Part shown: positions 44,730-56,100 of the stretch, one piece after another
Numbering within the stretch: the stretch's first letter is position 1
How the letters are laid out: each line of letters starts with the position of its first letter
Origin: Siphonodentalium dalli
Lineage: Eukaryota > Mollusca > Scaphopoda > Gadilida > Siphonodentaliidae
Reading direction: 5' to 3'
DNA length: 64,000 bases
Assembly (NCBI GenBank): GCA_032622095.1
Contig: CP136062.1
Coordinates: 3,844,001 to 3,908,000, forward strand
Translations under genes and position numbers: made by a program
The notes under the pieces: generated by a model
Database searches by the model: none
The model's input: the letters and a program-made list of their open reading frames with translations, nothing else
What the model was told of the DNA's origin: nothing

Positions 44730-47174
44730 CTAGGGGGTTGCCCGTCACAAAATGACGGGTATATAAATTTTCTTTGTTATTTTCTAGTGTCCGCGTTCAT
44801 GGACACATGGAATGGTCATGCTTCTCCTTTGTGTTACTGAATACGCGTTGGAACACTTGATTTCACTAAAACTGTATTTCTACACACCCAGTCCACATGT
44901 GCGCATGTACATATTGAACGAAACAAAATCAGTATATTATTTAAATACTATGCACCAACTGAAACATACTCAATTCAGGAGCCTACATTCGGGAGCTTGC
45001 TTCACATTTTGAACGGACCCCCTTTGGAACCTGTATTCAGCATGCATGTCGCCTAATGATCACACGCCTGCACTGCGCGGCCCGTTTGTATGAACACTTT
45101 ATTTCAATAAAACTGTATTTTTACCCCCACCACCATCTCCCCAATCATGTATATGCATGCACATATGGAACGCAACAATCAAAATATTTTACTTTATCTA
45201 TACTAACTGAAACAGGCTCAATTCGGAATCTTTATTTAGAGGGGGAGGGGCCTACAACCCCTTGCTGCGCTTCGCGCACATTATATGATCTTAAACTGCG
45301 TGAGCTTCGCGCACATACAGGGAGCTTGCAGCACATTCTAAACGGACCCTTTATTCAACATGTAGCCTATTGATCACACGCCCTGCACTGCGTGGCCCAT
45401 TTGTATGAACACTTTATTTCAATAAAACTGTATTTTTGCCTCCACCACCATCTCCCCAACCCACGTATATGCATGCACGCATATGGAACGCAACAATCAA
45501 TATATTTTACTTAATCTATACTAACTGAAACAGGCTCAATTCGGAACCTTTATTTAGCAGGGGAGGGGCCTGCAGCCCCTTTGTGAGCTTCGCGCACATT
45601 ATATGAATTTAAACTGCGTGCGCTTTGCGCATTGTGATCTTTTAAACATTTATTCTTGTATCAGATTTGCACTCAACCGAAAGATTAAAAGAGCATTAAT
45701 TAGCGTCGGCAGTATAGTGTTTACACTGTAGGCCCTATTATTAGGCGTGGCCCATTTGTATGAACACTTTATTTCAATAAAACTGTATTTTTGCCTCCAC
45801 CACCATCTCCCCAACCCACGTATATGCATGCACGCATATGGAACGCAACAATCAATATATTTTACTTAATCTATACTAACTGAAACAGGCTCAATTCGGA
45901 ACCTTTATTTAGCAGGGGAGGGGCCTGCAGCCCCTGTGTGAGCTTCGCGCACATTATATGAATTTAAACTGCGTGCGCTTTGCGCATTGTGATCTTTTAA
46001 ACATTTATTCTTGTATCAGATTTGCACTCAACCGAAAGATTAAAAGAGCATTAATTAGCGTCGGCAGTATAGTGTTTACACTGTAGGCCCTATTATTAGG
46101 CGTGGCCCATTTGTATGAACACTTTATTTCAATAAAACTGTATTTTTGCCCCCACCATCATCTCCCCAACCCACGTATATGCATGCACATATATGGAACG
46201 CAACAATCAAGATATTTTACTTAATCTATACTAACTGAAACAGGCTCAATTCGGAACCTTTATTTAGCGGGGGGGGGGGGTTCTGCAGCCCCTTTGTGAG
46301 CTTCGCGCACATTATATGAATTTAAACTGCGTGCGCTTCGCGCATTGTGATCTTTTAAACATTTATTCATGTATCAGATTTGCACTCAACCGAAAGATTA
46401 AAAGAGCATTAATTAGCGTCGGCAGTATTGTTTACACTGTAGGCCCTATTATTAGGCCTGTCCCGGGAATGTGCTTTTTCCAACTGAGTTCCGGCGAATT
46501 TACTGAGTTCACGGTACCCACTGGGTACCGCTTACCCACGTGTATACCGGTACTCCTTCGATTCCACACTCAATGCACAATTTTCGTATCAAAGACAGCA
46601 TTCTTTACTTATGTTCAAACCCAACTGGGAAATTAAAATACCATATTAGCACCCATTCCCAACGACGAACGTTCGAGTCTTGGATCTGCACACCACTACA
46701 TCCACCCATTCCCAACGACGGTAGAACGTTCGAGTCTTGACACTACACCCCACTATACATGCACTTCTGCGACAAAATCAACATGCGTTACCTAAATTCA
46801 CACTGAACCTGAACTGACACATTAATTCCCAACAACGCTTTGGTAGAGCGCATGGAAGTTTCGCCTACAACAGCAAATCAAGTGTTGGTTTGCGTTCTAC
46901 GTCAATGACGTCATTTCGACAAACGTCATAAGAAATAGTGTCTACTTGAGTGCAAATGCTGCATTTGGGGAGCATGTTAGATCTCAGGATTGCTTTAACC
47001 AATCGGCGTGAAATTTGGTGAGTCACCTTTTATGACACACTATAGATCGGGGTACAAATTTGGGCCACATTGGACGCATGGTTGAAAAGTTATAAACGCG
47101 CCAAAAGCGTGACCGAGTTATACACACACACACAGATACACACACACACAGACGACGGGTTTTATATATATAGA
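44730..47174 (-). mobile_element. Helitron-like unit 3, both ends intact
   Basis: 2,445 bp. On the minus strand it starts TCTATATATATAAAACCCGT (from 47174). It ends in the hairpin CCCGTCATTTTGTGACGGG, stem of 7 bp, then CAACCCCCTAG (44730-44733). Both ends abut other units directly (CTAG joined to TC). It contains TGACGTCA at 46906-46913 and three 355-bp tandem repeats. No Rep/helicase frame is visible, so it is non-autonomous. Confidence 0.75.
45391..46455 (+). repeat. 355-bp tandem repeat, three copies, inside unit 3
   Basis: CGTGGCCCATTTGTATGAAC occurs at 45391, 45746 and 46101, exactly 355 bp apart. The first two copies differ by very few bases. The third has a longer G run near 46269. 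A looser relative precedes them near 45086. Confidence 0.95.
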
Positions 47175-49170
47175 CTAGGGGGTTGCCCGTCACAAAATGA
47201 CTGGTATATAAATGTGCTTTGTTATTGTCTAGTGTCCGCTTTCATGGACACATGGAATTGTCATGCTTCTCTTTTTTTTGTTACTGGATGCACGTTAAAG
47301 GAACACTTTATTTAACTAAAATTGTATTTCTACGCACCAGTCTACATATATGCGCATGCACATATTGAACGAAACAAAATCAGTATATTATTTAAATACT
47401 ACGATGCACCGACTGAAACATACTCAATTCAGGAGCCTTCATTCGGGATCTTGTTGCACATTTTGAACGGACCCACTTTGGAACCTGTATTCCGCATGCC
47501 GCCTAATTGTCACACGCCTGCACTGTGCGGTCCATTTGTATGAACACTTTTCAATAAAAGTGTATGTTTTACCCCCACCCCATCTCCCCAACCCATGTAT
47601 ATGCATGCACATATGGAACGCAACAATCAAAATATTGTACTTTATCTATACTGAAACAGGCTCAATTCGAGAGACTTTATTTAGCGGTGGGGGGTCTACA
47701 GCCCCTTTCTGCGCATCGTGCACATTATATGATCTTAAACTGCGTAAGCTTCGTGCACATATATATAGGGAGCTTGCAGCACATTTTAAACGGACTCCCT
47801 TTGGAAGCTGTGTTCAGCATGCAGCCTATAATGATCACACGCCCTGCACTGCGCGGCCCATTTGTATGAACACTTTATTTCAATAAAACTATATTTCTGC
47901 CCCCACAATCATCTCCCCAACCCACGTAGGCTATATATGCAGGCACATATGGAACGCAACAATCAAGATATTTTACTTTATCTATAGGGCACACTAACTG
48001 AAGCAGGCTCTATTCGGAACCTTTATTTAGCGGGGGGCCTGCAGCCCCTTAGTGAGCTTCGCGCACATTACATGAATTTAAACTGCGTGCGCTTCGCGCA
48101 CATTGTGATCTTTTAAACATTTATTCTTTTATCAGATTTGCACTCAACCGAAAGATTAAAAGAACATTAATTAGCATCGGTTTGGCGAGTTCACGGTACC
48201 CACTGGATCCCACTGGCAGGAGGACTGTTCATTCGCCATCTTCCGTGTATACCGGTACTCCTTCGATACCACACTCAATGCACAACTTTCGTATCAAAGA
48301 CAGCATTATTATTCTTTTATCAGATTTTCACTCAACCGAAAGATTAAAAGAACATTAATTAGCGTCGCAGTATTGTTTCCACTGTAGGCCCTATTATTAG
48401 GCCTGTCCCGGGAATGTGATTTTTCTAACTCAGTTTGGCGAATTTACTGAGTTCACGGTACCCACTGGCGGGAGGCCAGACTGTCCATTCGCCATCTTCC
48501 GTGTATACCGGTACTCCTTCGATACTACATTCAAGGCACAACTTTCGTATCAAAGACAGCATTATTTACTTATGTTCAAACCCAACTGGCGAATTAAAAT
48601 AGAATCAAAATACCATATTAGAACCCATGCCCAACGACGAACGTTCGAGTCTTGACTCTGCACCCCACCTGGGTCCCCACTACACCCACCCATTCCCAAT
48701 GACGGTAGAACGTTCGAGTCTTGACTCTACACCCCACTGTACATGCACTTCCGCGACAAAATCAACATTCGTTACCTAAATTCACACTGAACCTGAACTG
48801 ACACATTAATTTCCAACAACGCTTTGGTAGAGCGCATGGAAGTTTCGCCTACAATAGCAAAGCAAGTGTTGGTTTGCGTTCGACGTCAATGACGTCATTT
48901 CGACTAACGTCATAATAAATAGTGTCTACTTGAGTGCAAATGCTGTATTTGGGGAGCATGTTAGATCTCAGGTTTGCTTTGACCAATCGTCGTGAAATTT
49001 GGTGAGTCCGCTTTTATGACACACGGTAGGCCGTGGTACAAATTTGGGCCACATTGGACGCATGGGTAAAAAGTTATAACCGCGTCAAAAGCGTGACCGA
49101 GTTATACACACACACACAGATACACAGATACACACACACACACACAGACGACGGGTTTTATATATATAGA
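47175..49170 (-). mobile_element. Helitron-like unit 4
   Basis: 1,996 bp. On the minus strand it starts TCTATATATATAAAACCCGT at 49170, preceded by A (CAACGTTA). It ends with CAACCCCCTAG at 47175-47178 after a decayed hairpin (ATACCAGTCATTTTGTGACG). It carries TGACGTCA at 48890-48897. A roughly 180-bp internal segment (CAACCGAAAGATTAAAAGAA region) is duplicated at about 48130 and 48315. Confidence 0.75.
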
Positions 49171-49689
49171 TAACGTTGTGTACAAAGCGCAAAGGTACCT
49201 CTGAGAATCGTAACCAAGAACAAAACAACACATGCACGGTTGTAGATACCATTTTGTGCGACATAATTATGTGACCACATCCCATAATATGACTGTCATT
49301 TAAATTTTGCGATGTACAGCAGCCAGAGAAGAGACGTCCTTTTGTGATGCTTTGCGCTGGATGCGTTGTTGAAGTGCCAGAAGTGTTCAACAACCGTTCA
49401 AATGGTTTGTTTGTTCGCTCTAGTGCTGGTAGTTAATTGAAAGTATCACGCGATAAGTTAACTTTGCAATAATAATAGAAAACTTAATCAGATTTCGCCA
49501 AGCGAAATCTGAAAGTTTTCATGAAGGTAACTCGCATGATATCCGTATACATATGAAGCTGTATTATTGTGTCCTGTATATAGTTCGTTACCTAAAAATA
49601 ATATTAGAGCACGCGCTTAACGTAACGTAAAGTGGCACTCTCGTTAGGAAAAGGCGCAATACAAACCTTTTACATATTGGTCAGATTGT
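49171..49689. other. Spacer right of the Helitron array, with a hairpin
   Basis: No gene is seen. It begins TAACGTTG; the left flank of the Helitron array ends AACGTTA, so the array sits in an AACGTTA/TAACGTT target. A strong hairpin lies at 49478-49520. Confidence 0.5.
49478..49520. other. 43-base hairpin
   Basis: CAGATTTCGC, loop CAA, GCGAAATCTG is a perfect 10-bp stem. It extends outward by about 8 pairs (GAAAACTT and AAAGTTTTC) after a small bulge. Function is unknown; nothing in the context identifies it as an RNA gene. Confidence 0.7.
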
Positions 49690-49815
49690 GTATCTTAACC
49701 AATCAGATTTGACGTTGCATTGACATGGTTGTTGCTACGCCTTGTAGTTCAAATACAGAAACCACCACATCATCGTTAGTATTTCCACAAATTACCCATT
49801 ACCACACAACAAACG
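49690..49815 (+). repeat. Dispersed repeat with a CCAAT-like box, copy 2
   Basis: Same orientation as 19820-19945, sharing TCTTAACCAATCAGA, GGTTGTTG, AGTATTTCCAC and CATTACCACACAAC. Confidence 0.6.
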
Positions 49816-50160
49816 GATGAGATGAAAGCTATATATACATAGACGATGAGTGATCTAACTAAACATAGAACTTCACATCTTGTTTCGGACGGAAAAATGT
49901 CACCAAAACACTTCTTTTACTGTGATTTGAGGCTTCCGTTATTTGACTTGGCACATTTACTGTGGACTTGGTCAAGTTTGTGTTTGACATTTTGACAGTC
50001 TCAAACTCTGAGTCTTTGTTATTGTCGTTCATGTTTCAATGAATGATTTACTGTAAGTTATCTTGGTTAGCTAACTGGATCATAGGTACCATCAGCTGAA
50101 TGAATTAAATCGCAAAAAGAGTCCAATTTATCAAGTATCCACAGTCTCTGTTCCCACTCC
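49816..50160. other. Noncoding left border of the satellite
   Basis: Unique-looking AT-rich sequence without a coding frame. The satellite begins abruptly after GTTCCCACTCC. TTACTGTAAGTTATC near 50050 is a weak donor-like match. Confidence 0.4.
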
Positions 50161-53100
50161 AACGCTTAACAACAGTCGTCATTAGCGAAGACCGAAACAT
50201 ATATATCAAAGCTTAACAACAGTCGTCATTAGCGAAGACCGAAACATATATATCAAAGCTTAACAACAGTCGTCATTAGCGAAGACCGAAACAAATATAT
50301 CAAAGCTTAACAACAGTCGTCATTAGCGAAGACCGAAACAAATATATCAAAGCTTAACAACAGTCGTCATTAGCGAAGACCGAAACAAATATATCAAAGC
50401 TTAACAACAGTCGTCATTAGCGAAGACCGAAACAAATATATCAAAGCTTAACAACAGTCGTCATTAGCGAAGACCGAAACAAATATATCAAAGCTTAACA
50501 ACAGTCGTCATTAGCGAAGACCGAAACAAATATATCAAAGCTTAACAACAGTCGTCATTAGCGAAGACCGAAACAAATATATCAAAGCTTAACAACAGTC
50601 GTCATTAGCGAAGACCGAAACAAATATATCAAAGCTTAACAACAGTCGTCATTAGCGAAGACCGAAACAAATATATCAAAGCTTAACAACAGTCGTCATT
50701 AGCGAAGACCGAAACAAATATATCAAAGCTTAACAACAGTCGTCATTAGCGAAGACCGAAACAAATATATCAAAGCTTAACAACAGTCGTCATTAGCGAA
50801 GACCGAAACAAATATATCAAAGCTTAACAACAGTCGTCATTAGCGAAGACCGAAACAAATATATCAAAGCTTAACAACAGTCGTCATTAGCGAAGACCGA
50901 AACATATATATCAACGCTTAACAACAGTCGTCATTAGCGAAGACCGAAACATATATATCAAAGCTTAACAACAGTCGTCATTAGCGAAGACCGAAACAAA
51001 TATATCAAAGCTTAACAACAGTCGTCATTAGCGAAGACCGAAACAAATATATCAAAGCTTAACAACAGTCGTCATTAGCGAAGACCGAAACAAATATATC
51101 AAAGCTTAACAACAGTCGTCATTAGCGAAGACCGAAACATATATATCAACGCTTAACAACAGTCGTCATTAGCGAAGACCGAAACATATATATCAAAGCT
51201 TAACAACAGTCGTCATTAGCGAAGACCGAAACAAATATATCAAAGCTTAACAACAGTCGTCATTAGCGAAGACCGAAACAAATATATCAAAGCTTAACAA
51301 CAGTCGTCATTAGCGAAGACCGAAACAAATATATCAAAGCTTAACAACAGTCGTCATTAGCGAAGACCGAAACAAATATATCAAAGCTTAACAACAGTCG
51401 TCATTAGCGAAGACCGAAACATATATATCAAAGCTTAACAACAGTCGTCATTAGCGAAGACCGAAACAAATATATCAAAGCTTAACAACAGTCGTCATTA
51501 GCGAAGACCGAAACAAATATATCAAAGCTTAACAACAGTCGTCATTAGCGAAGACCGAAACAAATATATCAAAGCTTAACAACAGTCGTCATTAGCGAAG
51601 ACCGAAACAAATATATCAAAGCTTAACAACATTAGCGAAGACCGAAACAAATATATCCAAAGCTTAACAACAGTCGTCATTAGCGAAGACCGAAACAAAT
51701 ATATCAAAGCTTAACAACAATTGTCATTAGCGAAGACCGAAACATATATATCAAAGCTTAACAACAGTCGTCATTAGCGAAGACCGAAACAAATATATCA
51801 AAGCTTAACAACAGTCGTCATTAGCGAAGACCGAAACAAATATATCAAAGCTTAACAACAGTCGTCATTAGCGAAGACCGAAACAAATATATCAAAGCTT
51901 AACAACATTAGCGAAGACCGAAACAAATATATCCAAAGCTTAACAACAGTCGTCATTAGCGAAGACCGAAACAAATATATCAAAGCTTAACAACAATTGT
52001 CATTAGCGAAGACCGAAACATATATATCAAAGCTTAACAACAGTCGTCATTAGCGAAGACCGAAACAAATATATCAAAGCTTAACAACAGTCGTCATTAG
52101 CGAAGACCGAAACAAATATATCAAAGCTTAACAACAGTCGTCATTAGCGAAGACCGAAACAAATATATCAAAGCTTAACAACAGTCGTCATTAGCGAAGA
52201 CCGAAACATATATATCAAAGCTTAACAACAGTCGTCATTAGCGAAGACCGAAACAAATATATCAAAGCTTAACAACAGTCGTCATTAGCGAAGACCGAAA
52301 CAAATATATCAAAGCTTAACAACAGTCGTCATTAGCGAAGACCGAAACAAATATATCAAAGCTTAACAACAGTCGTCATTAGCGAAGACCGAAACAAATA
52401 TATCAAAGCTTAACAACAGTCGTCATTAGCGAAGACCGAAACAAATATATCAAAGCTTAACAACAGTCGTCATTAGCGAAGACCGAAACAAATATATCAA
52501 AGCTTAACAACAGTCGTCATTAGCGAAGACCGAAACAAATATATCAAAGCTTAACAACATTAGCGAAGACCGAAACAAATATATCCAAAGCTTAACAACA
52601 GTCGTCATTAGCGAAGACCGAAACAAATATATCAAAGCTTAACAACAATTGTCATTAGCGAAGACCGAAACATATATATCAAAGCTTAACAACAGTCGTC
52701 ATTAGCGAAGACCGAAACAAATATATCAAAGCTTAACAACAGTCGTCATTAGCGAAGACCGAAACAAATATATCAAAGCTTAACAACAGTCGTCATTAGC
52801 GAAGACCGAAACAAATATATCAAAGCTTAACAACATTAGCGAAGACCGAAACAAATATATCCAAAGCTTAACAACAGTCGTCATTAGCGAAGACCGAAAC
52901 AAATATATCAAAGCTTAACAACAATTGTCATTAGCGAAGACCGAAACATATATATCAAAGCTTAACAACAGTCGTCATTAGCGAAGACCGAAACAAATAT
53001 ATCAAAGCTTAACAACAGTCGTCATTAGCGAAGACCGAAACAAATATATCAAAGCTTAACAACAGTCGTCATTAGCGAAGACCGAAACAAATATATCAAA

Positions 53101-56100
53101 GCTTAACAACAGTCGTCATTAGCGAAGACCGAAACATATATATCAAAGCTTAACAACAGTCGTCATTAGCGAAGACCGAAACAAATATATCAAAGCTTAA
53201 CAAAAGTCGTCATTAGCGAAGACCGAAACATATATATCAAAGCTTAACAACAGTCGTCATTAGCGAAGACCGAAACAAATATATCAAAGCTTAACAACAA
53301 TTGTCATTAGCGAAGACCGAAACATATATATCAAAGCTTAACAACAGTCGTCATTAGCGAAGACCGAAACAAATATATCAAAGCTTAACAACAGTCGTCA
53401 TTAGCGAAGACCGAAACAAATATATCAAAGCTTAACAACAGTTGTCATTAGCGAAGACCGAAACAAATATATCAAAGCTTAACAACAGTCGTCATTAGCG
53501 AAGACCGAAACATATATATCAAAGCTTAACAACAGTCGTCATTAGCGAAGACCGAAACAAATATATCAAAGCTTAACAACAATTGTCATTAGCGAAGACC
53601 GAAACATATATATCAAAGCTTAACAACAGTCGTCATTAGCGAAGACCGAAACAAATATATCAAAGCTTAACAACAGTCGTCATTAGCGAAGACCGAAACA
53701 AATATATCAAAGCTTAACAACAGTTGTCATTAGCGAAGACCGAAACAAATATATCAAAGCTTAACAACAGTCGTCATTAGCGAAGACCGAAACATATATA
53801 TCAAAGCTTAACAACAGTCGTCATTAGCGAAGACCGAAACAAATATATCAAAGCTTAACAACAGTCGTCATTAGCGAAGACCGAAACAAATATATCAAAG
53901 CTTAACAACAGTTGTCATTAGCGAAGACCGAAACAAATATATCAAAGCTTAACAAAAGTCGTCATTAGCGAAGACCGAAACAAATATATCAAAGCTTAAC
54001 AACAGTCGTCATTAGCGAAGACCGAAACAAATATATCAAAGCTTAACAACAGTCGTCATTAGCGAAGACCGAAACAAATATATCAAAGCTTAACAACAGT
54101 TGTCATTAGCGAAGACCGAAACAAATATATCAAAGCTTAACAACAGTCGTCATTAGCGAAGACCGAAACAAATATATCAAAGCTTAACAACAGTCGTCAT
54201 TAGCGAAGACCGAAACAAATATATCAAAGCTTAACAACAGTCGTCATTAGCGAAGACCGAAACAAATATATCAAAGCTTAACAACAGTCGTCATTAGCGA
54301 AGACCGAAACATATATATCAAAGCTTAACAACAGTCGTCATTAGCGAAGACCGAAACAAATATATCAAAGCTTAACAACAGTCGTCATTAGCGAAGACCG
54401 AAACATATATATCAACGCTTAACAACAGTCGTCATTAGCGAAGACCGAAACATATATATCAAAGCTTAACAACAGTCGTCATTAGCGAAGACCGAAACAA
54501 ATATATCAAAGCTTAACAACAGTCGTCATTAGCGAAGACCGAAACAAATATATCAAAGCTTAACAACAGTCGTCATTAGCGAAGACCGAAACAAATATAT
54601 CAAAGCTTAACAACAGTCGTCATTAGCGAAGACCGAAACAAATATATCAAAGCTTAACAACAGTCGTCATTAGCGAAGACCGAAACATATATATCAAAGC
54701 TTAACAACAGTCGTCATTAGCGAAGACCGAAACAAATATATCAAAGCTTAACAACAGTCGTCATTAGCGAAGACCGAAACAAATATATCAAAGCTTAACA
54801 ACAGTCGTCATTAGCGAAGACCGAAACAAATATATCAAAGCTTAACAACAGTCGTCATTAGCGAAGACCGAAACAAATATATCAAAGCTTAACAACATTA
54901 GCGAAGACCGAAACAAATATATCCAAAGCTTAACAACAGTCGTCATTAGCGAAGACCGAAACAAATATATCAAAGCTTAACAACAATTGTCATTAGCGAA
55001 GACCGAAACATATATATCAAAGCTTAACAACAGTCGTCATTAGCGAAGACCGAAACAAATATATCAAAGCTTAACAACAGTCGTCATTAGCGAAGACCGA
55101 AACAAATATATCAAAGCTTAACAACAGTCGTCATTAGCGAAGACCGAAACAAATATATCAAAGCTTAACAACATTAGCGAAGACCGAAACAAATATATCC
55201 AAAGCTTAACAACAGTCGTCATTAGCGAAGACCGAAACAAATATATCAAAGCTTAACAACAATTGTCATTAGCGAAGACCGAAACATATATATCAAAGCT
55301 TAACAACAGTCGTCATTAGCGAAGACCGAAACAAATATATCAAAGCTTAACAACAGTCGTCATTAGCGAAGACCGAAACAAATATATCAAAGCTTAACAA
55401 CAGTCGTCATTAGCGAAGACCGAAACAAATATATCAAAGCTTAACAACAGTCGTCATTAGCGAAGACCGAAACATATATATCAAAGCTTAACAACAGTCG
55501 TCATTAGCGAAGACCGAAACAAATATATCAAAGCTTAACAACAGTCGTCATTAGCGAAGACCGAAACAAATATATCAAAGCTTAACAACAGTCGTCATTA
55601 GCGAAGACCGAAACAAATATATCAAAGCTTAACAACAGTCGTCATTAGCGAAGACCGAAACAAATATATCAAAGCTTAACAACAGTCGTCATTAGCGAAG
55701 ACCGAAACAAATATATCAAAGCTTAACAACATTAGCGAAGACCGAAACAAATATATCCAAAGCTTAACAACAGTCGTCATTAGCGAAGACCGAAACAAAT
55801 ATATCAAAGCTTAACAACAATTGTCATTAGCGAAGACCGAAACATATATATCAAAGCTTAACAACAGTCGTCATTAGCGAAGACCGAAACAAATATATCA
55901 AAGCTTAACAACAGTCGTCATTAGCGAAGACCGAAACAAATATATCAAAGCTTAACAACAGTCGTCATTAGCGAAGACCGAAACAAATATATCAAAGCTT
56001 AACAACATTAGCGAAGACCGAAACAAATATATCCAAAGCTTAACAACAGTCGTCATTAGCGAAGACCGAAACAAATATATCAAAGCTTAACAACAATTGT

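Noticed and set aside
37757..47886. Repeated small frames such as those at 37757, 45056, 46316, 47322 and 47536
   Set aside because: They are the same noncoding segments of the Helitron-like units read in different frames; frame is not preserved between units.
49478..49520. Rho-independent terminator
   Set aside because: The hairpin lacks a T tract and the DNA is eukaryotic.
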